Positions 17,837-26,253 of a DNA stretch of 64,000 bases are shown one piece after another; position 1 is the first letter of the stretch, and each line of letters opens with the position of its first letter. Below the pieces are notes generated by a model. It saw nothing but the letters and a program-made list of their open reading frames with translations, was not told the origin of the DNA and did no database searches. Origin of the DNA: Polyangiaceae bacterium (lineage in GTDB: Bacteria; Myxococcota_A; Polyangia; Polyangiales; Polyangiaceae); assembly GCA_013361525.1 (NCBI GenBank), contig JABFXY010000051.1, positions 1 to 64,000 on the forward strand, read 5' to 3'. The translations under genes and the position numbers were made by a program.

Positions 17837-17868
17837 AGCTCCCGGAGCCTGGGCGCTCGCCTTGACGC

Positions 17869-19344
17869 TCAGCCGACGACGTTCAGCGCGCGGCGTCCGT
17901 CGGACTTTCGCTTCGTCAACACGCCGCCGAGATCGAGCGTCGGCGGAGCGATGCCCGGGTTGCCGGTCGGCGTCGGCGTGACGGCCGGCCCGGCAAACGC
18001 GGCAGCTGCGGCCTCGAGCTCGATACCCGCGCGGAAGCGCTGCTGCCCGCCGGCGATCTTCCTGTGCGCGAGCTGGTGCTGCATGAAGTTGAGCGGCCAG
18101 AACCCGAGCGTCTGCAACCAGCTCGAGCCCGGCGTGTCCTTCGTCGGCATGCGATGCGTGAAGCGGCGCCACATGCTCGAGTACGAGTAGAACTTCGTCC
18201 ACGCCTTGACCCAGCCCTCGCGGAGCTGCTCTCGCGTCATCTTCTTCGGCACGTAGTAGGGCGAGCCGGCGTCGTGGTCGTGGCGCAACCACCACTTCGG
18301 ATCGGTGAGGCGCCCCTCCGACAGATAGCGGCGGTACAGCGCCGTGCCCGGATACGGCGTCAGAATCGCGTAGAGCGCCATCGTGAGCTGCATCTCGATC
18401 CCGAACTCGACCGTCCTGTCGAAGATCTCGGGTGAGTCGGTGTCGAAGCCGAACACGAAGCTGCCCCACGTGGAGATGCCGTGTTCGTGCAGCATCTCCA
18501 TCGTCTCTTTGTATTGCGACGGCTTGTTCTGACGCTTGCCCGTGAACTTCACCGTCTCCTCGTCGATGCTCTCGAAGCCGATGAAGAGCGCCTTGCAGCC
18601 GCTCTCCGCCATGAGCTTCACGTTCTCGAGGCGTTTGACCGCGGCGAGCGAGCACTGGCCGACCCAGTGTTTGTCGAGCTCCGCCATTTTGCTGAACAGC
18701 TCTTTCGCGTACTGGCGGTGCACCATGACGTTGTCGTCGGCGAAGAGGATGAGCTTGCCGAGCATCTTCAGCTCCGCGATGACCTCGTCGGCGGGGCGGA
18801 AGCGGAACGTCGGGCCGTTGGCCGTCGACACGCTGCAGAACTCACACGGGTAGGGGCAACCGCGCATTGTCTGCACGACCTGGAACGGGACGTACTTTTT
18901 CGATGTGAAGAGGTCGCGGCGAGCGAAGGGACGACCCGCGAGGTTCGGAAACTCGGGCCGGTAGGCGGCCCTCATTGCGCCTCGCTTGAAGTCGGCGAGC
19001 AGCTCGGGCCACGCGTCCTCGGCCTCGCCGGTGACGATGGCGTCGCAGTGCTCGAGCGCCTCTTCCGGACAGGCCGTCGGGTGGATGCCGCCCATCACGA
19101 CCTTCACGCCACGCGCGCGGTAACGCGCGGCGATGTCGTAGGAGCGACGCGCCGTCTTGCTGTCGACGCTGATGCCGACGAGGTCGACGTCCTTCACGTC
19201 TTTGTCGAGATCGAAGGGCCGAACGAGGTCGTCGGTGTAGATGATCTCGTCCTCGCGTGGGGTCAGCCCGGCGAGAACGCCGAGACCCATTCGAGGCAAG
19301 TACGCCGAGTCTTCGCTTGCAGGCGCGATCAGCTCGATTTGCAT
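17869..19344 (-). CDS. B12-binding-domain radical SAM protein
   Basis: A 491-residue enzyme. An N-terminal cobalamin-binding-like Rossmann domain (about residues 1-145) includes VDLVGISVDSKTARR and GVKVVMGGIHPTACPEEALE. The radical SAM domain has the CxxxCxxC cluster motif in MRGCPYPCEFCSVS (about residue 170). SAM-binding context follows, such as FADDNVMVHRQY and KALFIGFESIDEETVKFTGK. The C-terminal part resembles the extension seen in hopanoid/lipid-type B12 radical SAM enzymes. Many class B members methylate or rearrange unactivated carbons; the substrate here is unknown. It starts at ATG 19344 and ends in a proline-rich tail. It is downstream of DedA on the same strand after a gap of about 100 bases. 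Confidence 0.88.
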   Translation of the reverse strand: MQIELIAPASEDSAYLPRMGLGVLAGLTPREDEIIYTDDLVRPFDLDKDVKDVDLVGISVDSKTARRSYDIAARYRARGVKVVMGGIHPTACPEEALEHCDAIVTGEAEDAWPELLADFKRGAMRAAYRPEFPNLAGRPFARRDLFTSKKYVPFQVVQTMRGCPYPCEFCSVSTANGPTFRFRPADEVIAELKMLGKLILFADDNVMVHRQYAKELFSKMAELDKHWVGQCSLAAVKRLENVKLMAESGCKALFIGFESIDEETVKFTGKRQNKPSQYKETMEMLHEHGISTWGSFVFGFDTDSPEIFDRTVEFGIEMQLTMALYAILTPYPGTALYRRYLSEGRLTDPKWWLRHDHDAGSPYYVPKKMTREQLREGWVKAWTKFYSYSSMWRRFTHRMPTKDTPGSSWLQTLGFWPLNFMQHQLAHRKIAGGQQRFRAGIELEAAAAAFAGPAVTPTPTGNPGIAPPTLDLGGVLTKRKSDGRRALNVVG

Positions 19345-19448
19345 GAGCGCCGAGCCTACCAAACCACCGAGCGTTTCCGCTCGTCGAATCTGCGCGGATT
19401 GTTGCTCGGCCGGTGTCGGGTTCGGCGGCCGTCGCTCAGCTGGTGTCG

Positions 19449-20153
19449 TCAGCTGGCGGGGAGCTTGTCGGCGTCCTTCTTGTCGGCGGCGACCTTCGCA
19501 GCTTCGCTCTTTGCGGCGGCGCGTGCCTTCAGCGCTTCGATCACCATCGGCAGGAGGCTGATGAACACGATGCCGAGGACGACGGCTTCGAAGTGCTTCT
19601 TCACGAAGTCCATCTGGCCGAAGATCATCCCGGCGCCCATCATCGATGTGACCCAGGCGATCGCGCCGATGATGTTGTAGACGATGAAGCGTCGGTAGTT
19701 CATCGCGCCGGCGCCGGCGACGAAGGGCGCGAACGTGCGGACGATCGGCACGAAGCGCGCGAGGATGATCGTCTTTCCGCCGTACTTCTCGAAGAAGGCG
19801 TGCGTCTTTTCGAGGTGCTTCTTGTTGAGCCAGCGAGACGTCTCGCTCTTCATCACGCGCGGGCCGATGCCCTTGCCCACGTGATAGTTCACCGTGTCGC
19901 CGGCGATCGCGCACGCGATGAGGATGATGCCGAGGAGAACCGGGTTGAGGCCCGAGTTCGGACGCATCGCGATGGCGCCGCACGCGAACAACAGCGAGTC
20001 GCCCGGCAAGAACGGCGTAACGACGAGCCCCGTCTCCGCGAACACGATCGCGCCGAGGACCACGTATGCCCAGACGCCGTATTCGGTCGTGAGCATGTCC
20101 AGGAACTGGTCGAGGTTCCGGATCGCGTGGAGGAACTTCTTGAGGAGATCCAT
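19449..20153 (-). CDS. DedA-family membrane protein
   Basis: A 234-residue polytopic membrane protein of the DedA/SNARE-associated (VTT) family, implicated in lipid-carrier flipping and membrane homeostasis. Family motifs are visible: ETGLVVTPFLPGDSLLFACG, then GDTVNYHVGKGIG, then the signature ILARFVPIVRTFAPFVAGAG. The final 25 residues are Ala/Lys-rich and cytoplasmic (KARAAAKSEAAKVAADKKDA), a longer tail than usual. The gene starts 18 bases after the stop of the upstream DPP-IV-like peptidase on the same strand, suggesting co-transcription. Confidence 0.93.
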   Translation of the reverse strand: MDLLKKFLHAIRNLDQFLDMLTTEYGVWAYVVLGAIVFAETGLVVTPFLPGDSLLFACGAIAMRPNSGLNPVLLGIILIACAIAGDTVNYHVGKGIGPRVMKSETSRWLNKKHLEKTHAFFEKYGGKTIILARFVPIVRTFAPFVAGAGAMNYRRFIVYNIIGAIAWVTSMMGAGMIFGQMDFVKKHFEAVVLGIVFISLLPMVIEALKARAAAKSEAAKVAADKKDADKLPAS

Positions 20154-20171
20154 CGGTGGTCCGAGACCCGT

Positions 20172-22505
20172 CTACTCGGACTGCGCTTCGAGATCCACCG
20201 CGCCGAGGTTGTTCACCAAGAAGCGTGTGGCCGTCTGCATCGCGTGCAGGCGCGCGGGCGGGCTTCGATAGCCGTGACGCTCTCCCGGATAGACGAACAT
20301 CTGAAAGTCTTTCTTTTCGCGCACGAGCGCATCGACGAGGTCCGCGGTGGCTTGGAAGTGCACGTTTTCGTCCATGAGCGCGTGGACGACGAGGAGCTTG
20401 CCTTCGAGGTTCTTCGCGAGCTTTTCGAGGTCGGCCGCGTCGTAGCCTGCGGCGTTCTCCTCGGGCGTGCCCATGTATCGCTCGGTGTACGCCGTGTCGT
20501 AGAGGCGCCAATCCGTCACCGGCGACGCCGAGATGCCCGCGTGGAAACGCCCCGGCGCCTTCAGCATCGCGAGGGCCGCGAGAAAACCTCCGTAGCTGTG
20601 CCCGTAGATGCCCACCCGGCTCGGGTCGATCGGATGTTGCTTCAGGATCTGATCGAGCGCCGCGAGTTGGTCGGCGAGCTCCACCTCGCCGAGCTTTCGG
20701 TCGATGGCCTGCTCGAATGCCGGGCCCCGACCGCTCGAGCCTCGGTTGTCGACCTGAAAGACGTAGAAGCCGCGATCGGCGAGGTGTTGCCAGAGCAGGC
20801 GCGGTGACCAACGGTTGCGAACCGTCTGCACGCCGGGGCCGCCGTAAACCATCACCACCAGCGGGTAGCGCCGGCCGGGATCGACGGTGCGCGGCGCGAG
20901 CAGCGCGCCAAAGAGCTTGTCACCGCTCGCGGCGGACAGCTCGATGATCTCCGGTGAGCGAAGCTTCAGCGCCGCGATGTCGGGATCGTTCGAAACGGGC
21001 AACGGGATCGTCTTGTCGTCGACACGAACCACCGCGCGCGGCGGCGTCGTCAGCGAGCTGAAGACATCGACGAACGCTTTGCCCGACGGGGCGACAGAGA
21101 CGTCGTGCACGCCCTTTTGCTCGGTGAGGAGCCGAATTTGTCCAGGCCCGGTCACCTCGTAGACGAGCTTACCGATGGTGTCGTCGCGGTTCGCGCTGAC
21201 GAGGACGCTCTTGCGATCTTCGCGCACGCCTTCGATGCCGAAGACGTCCCAATCGCCTTCGGTGAGGAAGACCGGCGCGGCGGATTTGTCGCCCAGATCG
21301 ATCCGCACGAGGTGGTGGTGACCGCTCTGCTCGAGGATCGTCAGCGCGCCGCTGCCGTCCGGCGAGATCGCGACGTCGGTCATTTCGACCCAACCCTTTG
21401 TCACCGACACGGAGTGCGCGACGCGGCTCGTCGGCTTCGGGCCGAGCGTCGTCAACACGAGGTCGGCTTTTCGTTGAGAGCGGTCGAGCGCCCAGAAGAC
21501 GAGGCTCTTCGAGTCGGGCGTGAAATGAAAGCGCCCGAGGTACGCGCCGGTAGAGACGCCGGCCGGGAGCGGAATGGCGACGCTCTTCTTCGTCGCGAGG
21601 TCCGCGAGCCACACCGTCACCTTCGGGTTCTTCCCGCCGGCGCGCGGATACTTCTGCATCATCAAGCTCGGCTTGCCCCCGCGATGCCCGAGGATCGGCT
21701 CCTCTGCGACCTCGCGCTCGTCGACCTCGAGGTACACGAGCGACTTGCAGCTCGGCGCGAAGAAATGGCCCGACGTCTCGCCGAACTCTTCCTGCCCGTT
21801 GAAGTCGGATTGCCCGCGCGTGACGCCGGCCGGGGCTTTGCCGGTGAGCGGCGTCTCCTTCTTCGTGGCCACGTCGATGAGCGAAAGCTCGCTGCCTCGT
21901 ACGAGCGCGACCTTGCTGCCGTCGTTGCAGATCTTCGGATCGATCGCGTCTTCGTCGGACGTGGTGAGATCCGTCACGTTGCCGGCGTCGACGACGAACA
22001 CGTCGGAGCCGGAGGGGACGAGCATCACGTTCGCCTTCTCTGCCCATTGATACTCGGTGATCCCTTTGATGCGCTTTCGCTGGCGCTCGTTGCGAAGCTC
22101 TTGCGCGAGGCTCGGCGAAGCGGGCGCCTTGCTCGCGCTCGACGAGGCTTGCGCGCCGGTGAGCGTCGACGCCGAGAGGATCACCTTCGTCTCTCCGGTC
22201 GCGAGGTTGGTGGCATGCAGCGCCATCTCCTCGGTGTCGCCTTCGCTCATCAAGAAGGTCGCGCTTTTCCCATCCGGCGCGATCTTCGCCGAACGGGGCA
22301 CTTGCCATCCCGGCTCGGGGAACTCGGTCATCTTCGCGAACGTGATCGGTGTCGCGTCTTCGGCGAGCACCGGCGCAGCGAGAGGCTCCTTCGACGGCGC
22401 CGACTTCTTCGGCGGTGACGACGTCGCCGCGTTGCCGACCGTCGACGGGCCGGGGTGGCAGCTCGTCATTCCAATCGCGATGACCCAAGCGTAAAGCCTG
22501 CGCAT
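20172..22505 (-). CDS. DPP-IV-like prolyl oligopeptidase (S9 family), lipoprotein
   Basis: A 777-residue secreted serine peptidase. The N-terminus (RRLYAWVIAIGMTSC) is a lipoprotein-type signal. The beta-propeller (about residues 50-520) contains LVYLEVDEREV, where DPP-IV enzymes place the acidic pair that anchors the substrate N-terminus. The catalytic domain holds the nucleophile S637 in GIYGHSYGGFLAAL, an Asp in ALMDENVHF and a His in GERHGYRS. DPP-IV enzymes remove X-Pro or X-Ala dipeptides from peptide N-termini. Length and domain order are normal. Its ATG interlocks with the ATG of the divergent VOC gene in the single tetranucleotide CATG (22503-22506). Confidence 0.93.
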   Translation of the reverse strand: MRRLYAWVIAIGMTSCHPGPSTVGNAATSSPPKKSAPSKEPLAAPVLAEDATPITFAKMTEFPEPGWQVPRSAKIAPDGKSATFLMSEGDTEEMALHATNLATGETKVILSASTLTGAQASSSASKAPASPSLAQELRNERQRKRIKGITEYQWAEKANVMLVPSGSDVFVVDAGNVTDLTTSDEDAIDPKICNDGSKVALVRGSELSLIDVATKKETPLTGKAPAGVTRGQSDFNGQEEFGETSGHFFAPSCKSLVYLEVDEREVAEEPILGHRGGKPSLMMQKYPRAGGKNPKVTVWLADLATKKSVAIPLPAGVSTGAYLGRFHFTPDSKSLVFWALDRSQRKADLVLTTLGPKPTSRVAHSVSVTKGWVEMTDVAISPDGSGALTILEQSGHHHLVRIDLGDKSAAPVFLTEGDWDVFGIEGVREDRKSVLVSANRDDTIGKLVYEVTGPGQIRLLTEQKGVHDVSVAPSGKAFVDVFSSLTTPPRAVVRVDDKTIPLPVSNDPDIAALKLRSPEIIELSAASGDKLFGALLAPRTVDPGRRYPLVVMVYGGPGVQTVRNRWSPRLLWQHLADRGFYVFQVDNRGSSGRGPAFEQAIDRKLGEVELADQLAALDQILKQHPIDPSRVGIYGHSYGGFLAALAMLKAPGRFHAGISASPVTDWRLYDTAYTERYMGTPEENAAGYDAADLEKLAKNLEGKLLVVHALMDENVHFQATADLVDALVREKKDFQMFVYPGERHGYRSPPARLHAMQTATRFLVNNLGAVDLEAQSE

Positions 22506-22929
22506 GACGGGCCGACTGTACCCCGAGTGCGTTGGGTTGAGTCACGTCGCAGTGGTGGTGCGCGATCTCGACGCCGCCGAGCGCTTCTACGTCGAGCTCC
22601 TCGGCCTTCGGCTCGTGACGCGCCATCTCGACGGCGACGGCCGTCATCGCTCGACGTGGGTTGCGCTCGACGGGGACCGGTTTCTCGCGATCGAGCGTGC
22701 CGGTCGAGACGCGCCGCGGCGTCACGACGAAGCGCCCGGCCACCATTGCCTCGCGCTCCGCATTCGCGCGGCCGACAGGTCCGGATGGGTCGACGCGCTC
22801 ACCAACGGCGGCGTCGCGATCGAGCGCATGTCGGCGTTCACGCTCTACGTCCGCGATCCCGACGGCGCGCTGATCGGGCTCAGTCATTACCCCGAGCCAT
22901 CGACGACACCCGGTGCCGGTACGGGCTGA
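22504..22929 (+). CDS. VOC (glyoxalase/bleomycin-resistance fold) protein
   Basis: A 141-residue metal-dependent-fold protein. The two beta-alpha-beta-beta-beta modules begin at GLSHVAVVVRDLDAAERFYV and at HHCLALRIRAADRSGWVDAL. Candidate metal ligands are the His of LSHVAVV, a Glu in AIERAG, the paired His of GHHCLAL and the C-terminal region DPDGALIGLSHYP. The family covers lyases, dioxygenases and resistance proteins; the substrate is not readable. Its start overlaps the start codon of the divergent peptidase gene by two bases, so its promoter must lie inside that gene. A GTG inside codons 9-10 is a possible alternative start. Confidence 0.85.
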   Translation: MTGRLYPECVGLSHVAVVVRDLDAAERFYVELLGLRLVTRHLDGDGRHRSTWVALDGDRFLAIERAGRDAPRRHDEAPGHHCLALRIRAADRSGWVDALTNGGVAIERMSAFTLYVRDPDGALIGLSHYPEPSTTPGAGTG

Positions 22930-22990
22930 GCCAGCCTGGGGGCGTCGAAGTCGCACACGCGGAAGTGTCCAAATCCCGCGGGATAATGGG

Positions 22991-23010
22991 GTGGACGTCC
23001 GAACGTCCAC
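22991..23010. promoter_or_regulatory. Perfect 8-bp inverted repeat upstream of the TPR/barrel gene
   Basis: GTGGACGT-CCGA-ACGTCCAC at 22991-23010 is a perfect inverted repeat with a 4-base spacer. It lies 62 bases after the VOC stop and 52 bases before the next start. It could be an operator for the downstream gene or a terminator hairpin for the VOC gene; there is no U-run. Confidence 0.5.
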
Positions 23011-23062
23011 GGAGCGAAGCATTGCGGGCTGTGGCGGATTGTCGCTACGTTCGGCGCTGTAC

Positions 23063-24544
23063 ATGCGACTTCCTAGAAACTTGCGGTGCACAATCGGTGC
23101 TCTGCTGATCGGATCGATCGCAACGACGACGGCGATCGCCGGCGCTCAAGACGACAAGGCGAAGGCGGCCCTTCTCGCGCGTGAAGCCGAGGACTTACTC
23201 GCGCAGGGCAAGGTCGCGGAGGCTTGCGACAAGCTCAACGACAGCCAAGCGCTCGACCCTCGAGGCTCGACGCTCCTCGACCTCGCGCTCTGTCGCGAGA
23301 AGGAAGGCCGCGTCGGGACGGCCTATGCGCTCTTCGAGCAGGCCGAACGCGCCGCGAACGAGGAGAAGCGAACCGACCGCGCCGCCACGGCGAAGGCGCA
23401 TAAGAACGCCCTCTTCCTCAAGCTGGCGCGCGTGACGGTCAACGTCCCGAAAGAGGTCGTCGTCCCCGGCCTCGAGGTGCGGATCGGCCCTGCGAAAGAT
23501 CCGAAGGGCATGCTCGTCATCCCGCAATCCGAATGGGGCAAAGGGTTCCCCGCCGATGCGGGGCAGCTGAAGGTCACCGCGAGCGCTCCCAACAAAGCGA
23601 CGTGGGAGACCACGTTCGACATCAAGGCCGCGGGGCGCCACTCGGTGACGGTGGCCGCGCTCAAAGATGGCAGCGGTCCGGCGCCGACGCCGACGCCGAC
23701 GAACACGGACAAGCCGGACGACGCCGACGAGCCGGAAGACAAGCCGGACACCGAGAAAGATGGCCCGACCGGTGCCCGCACAGGCGGCACGCCGGAGCCC
23801 AAGGCGACGAAACCGACGAAGCACGAAGGTGGGCGCGTCGTCGTCGAAGCCTCGGTGCTCGCCGGCGGTATCGGATCGTTTCTCTATCAGGCGCCGCTCT
23901 CGGACATCAATGGCACCGAATACATCTACAAAGGTGCCGAAGAGAGCGAGTTTCTCGCCATTTGCGGCAATACGACGGCCGTCCCCGGCGCGGGCGAATG
24001 CGACGCCACTTTCGACATTCAGTTCGGCGGAGCCTTCGGCGGTGAGCTGTTCCTCGGTTATGCCATCAACGAGGACGTCCATTTCGGCGGGCGGTTCCTC
24101 GGCGGCGTGACGTATCCGCTCGGGTTCTGGGTGCTCGGTGGTCCGAGCATTTCGATCAAGGCCCCGAGCGCACCGCTATGGGGCGGCGTGAGCGTCGTCG
24201 TCGGCACCACGCAGGTCGACTCGGTCGTGACCGGTGCGAAAGGGTCCGTCCCCGAGCCCAACCAGGCCGACAACAACGGCGACTCGCAGATCGATATCCC
24301 GGTCGAGAAGCTCGCGGGTCGCTCGGGCGAGACGCCGTTCAGCGAGGGCGGGGGAAGCGCCGGTGCATTCGGCGGCTTCGAGGTCGGTGCGACGGGCGAG
24401 ATCTCGATCATGCTGACCGACAACCCCTCGGACGACGCCAGCTCGGGCTCGCTCATGCTCAGCTTCTGGCCGACCGTCCTCTGGGCGCCCCAACACGGTG
24501 TCGTCGCGATCGTCCCGGTCGGCCTCGGCTATCGCTTTTATTAG
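23063..24544 (+). CDS. TPR-like envelope protein with C-terminal beta-barrel
   Basis: A 493-residue exported protein. From ATG 23063 the signal peptide (RCTIGALLIGSIATTTAIAGA) is followed by a TPR-like module at about residues 35-120 (LLAQGKVAEACDKLNDSQAL, then GRVGTAYALFEQAERAA). A PEGA-like beta module and a Thr/Pro/Asp/Lys-rich linker come next (TPTPTNTDKPDDADEPED). The last 230 residues are Gly- and aromatic-rich and end in GLGYRFY, a typical barrel terminus. The same N-terminal architecture occurs in the gene at 33789, so these are paralogs. It ends just before a long inverted repeat. Role unknown. Confidence 0.7.
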   Translation: MRLPRNLRCTIGALLIGSIATTTAIAGAQDDKAKAALLAREAEDLLAQGKVAEACDKLNDSQALDPRGSTLLDLALCREKEGRVGTAYALFEQAERAANEEKRTDRAATAKAHKNALFLKLARVTVNVPKEVVVPGLEVRIGPAKDPKGMLVIPQSEWGKGFPADAGQLKVTASAPNKATWETTFDIKAAGRHSVTVAALKDGSGPAPTPTPTNTDKPDDADEPEDKPDTEKDGPTGARTGGTPEPKATKPTKHEGGRVVVEASVLAGGIGSFLYQAPLSDINGTEYIYKGAEESEFLAICGNTTAVPGAGECDATFDIQFGGAFGGELFLGYAINEDVHFGGRFLGGVTYPLGFWVLGGPSISIKAPSAPLWGGVSVVVGTTQVDSVVTGAKGSVPEPNQADNNGDSQIDIPVEKLAGRSGETPFSEGGGSAGAFGGFEVGATGEISIMLTDNPSDDASSGSLMLSFWPTVLWAPQHGVVAIVPVGLGYRFY

Positions 24545-24547
24545 CGA

Positions 24548-24655
24548 GACAAACCGCAAAGCCGCAAAGGGCAGAAAAAGGACGCAAAGAGGGAAGAGGT
24601 TTTGCTCAACCTCCTTCGCGCGCTTTTTCTGCCCTTCGTGTCTTTGCGGTTTGTC
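24548..24655. repeat. Long imperfect inverted repeat between convergent genes
   Basis: Arms at 24548-24580 and 24623-24655 are 33 bases each and match at about 30 positions, separated by 42 bases. The arm begins GACAAACCGCAAAG and ends AGGGCAGAAAAAG. Internal CGCAAAG units recur, also in the loop (GACGCAAAG at 24581). It occupies nearly the whole gap between the convergent TPR/barrel and DoxX genes. It could act as a bidirectional terminator, or be a dispersed palindromic element. Confidence 0.85.
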
Positions 24656-24669
24656 TTTGGGAGCGCAGT

Positions 24670-25137
24670 TCAGCCTTCAGCCGGTAGCGCGGCGCCGGAG
24701 GGGGCCGGGGCGCGCGCGTCGAGGGCGTAGGCGCCGCTGCCGGCGAGCGCCTGGGCGACGAGCGCGACGATGATGAAGGCGACGTACTCCCAGCCGCCGC
24801 CGGGGGCGGTGAACATCCAGCCGTTCGCGACGTGGGGTTTCAGCGCGCCGAGCATCACCACGACGAGCGCCAGCGCGGTTGCCCTCGTTCGATAGCCGAG
24901 GAGGAGCGCAATGCCTCCGAGGAGCTCCGCCAAGAACACCGGGTACACCGTCCAGCCGGGAAACCCGAAGGCCTGAAAAAACGCCTCCGTCCCAGGGAAG
25001 GTAAAGATGGCGGCTTTCGCGTAGGCGTGGGCGAGGAACACCGTGCCGAGCCCGATGCGCAATGCGAGAGGGGCGAGCGGTGCCGCGGACGCCGTGAGAG
25101 CGGCCGATGGGGAGAGCGATTCGATTCGTTTGGCCAT
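24670..25137 (-). CDS. DoxX-family membrane protein
   Basis: A 155-residue four-helix membrane protein. DoxX features are RIGLGTVFLAHAYAKA, then GFPGWTVYPVFLAELLGGIALLLG, then TALALVVVMLGALKPHV, with a final helix near the C-terminus. The ATG has a strong ribosome site (AAAGGAGG). DoxX proteins are linked to redox stress and respiratory-chain-associated thiol metabolism. It is divergently transcribed from an adjacent LysR regulator, the usual arrangement of a regulator with its target. Confidence 0.9.
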   Translation of the reverse strand: MAKRIESLSPSAALTASAAPLAPLALRIGLGTVFLAHAYAKAAIFTFPGTEAFFQAFGFPGWTVYPVFLAELLGGIALLLGYRTRATALALVVVMLGALKPHVANGWMFTAPGGGWEYVAFIIVALVAQALAGSGAYALDARAPAPSGAALPAEG

Positions 25138-25187
25138 GACGGCCTCCTTTCGAGGCTATGAATGCGTCGTCCGGCGTCATGGATCCA

Positions 25188-25224
25188 ATCGATGTTATGG
25201 ATGCGTGATATTTGAGCCATCGAT
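25188..25224. promoter_or_regulatory. Candidate LysR-type operator between doxX and lysR
   Basis: In the 87-base divergent gap, ATCGATG (25188-25194) and CATCGAT (25218-25224) form an inverted repeat with a 23-base spacer; the second arm abuts the LysR start codon. Near-identical direct repeats ATGAATGCGT (25159-25168) and ATGGATGCGT (25196-25205) also lie here. The position suits autorepression and doxX control. Confidence 0.5.
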
Positions 25225-26133
25225 ATGGCAGAGCTCCGCGCCGTCAATCTGAACCTGCTCGTCGCGCTCGACGCGCTCGTCGCCGAGCGCAGTGTCACCC
25301 GCGCAGCCCGGCGCGTCGGCGTCACGCAATCGGCGATGTCGAGCTCGCTCGCGCAGCTTCGCGCGCTCTTCGACGACCCGCTGTTTCGCCGGACCTCACA
25401 CGGGATGGAGCCGACGCCGCGCGCGATAGCCATCGCCGCGGACATCCGCGTGGGATTGTCCTCGTTCGAGCGGGCGCTGTCGCCTCGCAGCTTCGACCCG
25501 AAGACCGCTCAGCGATCGTTCGTCGTCGCGACCAGCGACTTCGTCGAGCTGGTGCTGCTCCCGCGGCTCCTCGAGCGCCTGGCTCGCGAAGCGCCGGGTG
25601 TGCGGCTCGAGCTCGTCCCGTGGGGTCTACACGAAGTGCCTCCCTCGCTCGAGCGCGCGGAGGCGGATCTGATGATTGGCTTCTACGACAAGGTGCCGCC
25701 CAGACATCGGCACGCGCTCTTGTTCGACGATGTGTTCACGTGCATCGTCCGACGTGCCCATCCGAGGGTGAAATCGAAGCTGACGTTGAAGACGTGGCTC
25801 GAGCTTCCGCACGTCCTCGTTTCGCAACGCCCGGGGAGCCCCGGCGCCGTCGATCGCGCGCTCGCAGCCCGCGGGAAATCACGAATCGTCGGCGCGCGGG
25901 TCTCTCATTTTTTGCTCGCGCCGATCATCGTCGCTCGTACCGATATGGTCGCGGCCGTCAGCGCGCTCCTCGCCGATGTGTTTGCACCCGCCTTGCGGCT
26001 CCGCCGATTCGCGCCCCCGATACCCCTGCCGAAGGGCCGCGTCGGACAAGTATGGCACGAACAGGTCGACGCGGATCCTGCCAATCGATGGCTCCGAACC
26101 ATCATTGCCGAAGAGGCGCGTAAGCTCGGCTGA
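25225..26133 (+). CDS. LysR-family transcriptional regulator
   Basis: A 302-residue regulator. The N-terminal winged helix-turn-helix is clear: LNLLVALDALVAERSVTRAA, then RRVGVTQSAMSSSLAQLRAL, then DDPLFRRTSHGMEPTPRA. The effector domain follows from about residue 90 (SFVVATSDFVELVLLPRLLE). LLVALDALVAE and the PxxDPLF-like wording place it near the NodD/SyrM-type branch. It is transcribed away from doxX across an 87-base gap with a palindromic candidate operator, so doxX is the likely target. The inducer is unknown. Confidence 0.93.
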   Translation: MAELRAVNLNLLVALDALVAERSVTRAARRVGVTQSAMSSSLAQLRALFDDPLFRRTSHGMEPTPRAIAIAADIRVGLSSFERALSPRSFDPKTAQRSFVVATSDFVELVLLPRLLERLAREAPGVRLELVPWGLHEVPPSLERAEADLMIGFYDKVPPRHRHALLFDDVFTCIVRRAHPRVKSKLTLKTWLELPHVLVSQRPGSPGAVDRALAARGKSRIVGARVSHFLLAPIIVARTDMVAAVSALLADVFAPALRLRRFAPPIPLPKGRVGQVWHEQVDADPANRWLRTIIAEEARKLG

Positions 26134-26253
26134 AGCATCAAAAAGGCCGTGCGCGCGCCGCTCTGCCGGCTACACATCCCGATTCGTTTCCTCTTCGCGC
26201 CAATGCCCATTGTCGCGACGAGGCATCGGTCCATCCTCGACAAGGAGAATGCG

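Noticed and set aside
19345..20811. Upstream extension of the radical SAM frame to 980 codons
   Set aside because: The extension overlaps DedA and DPP-IV coding in another frame and contains only Arg-rich text; the ATG at 19344 fits the domain start.
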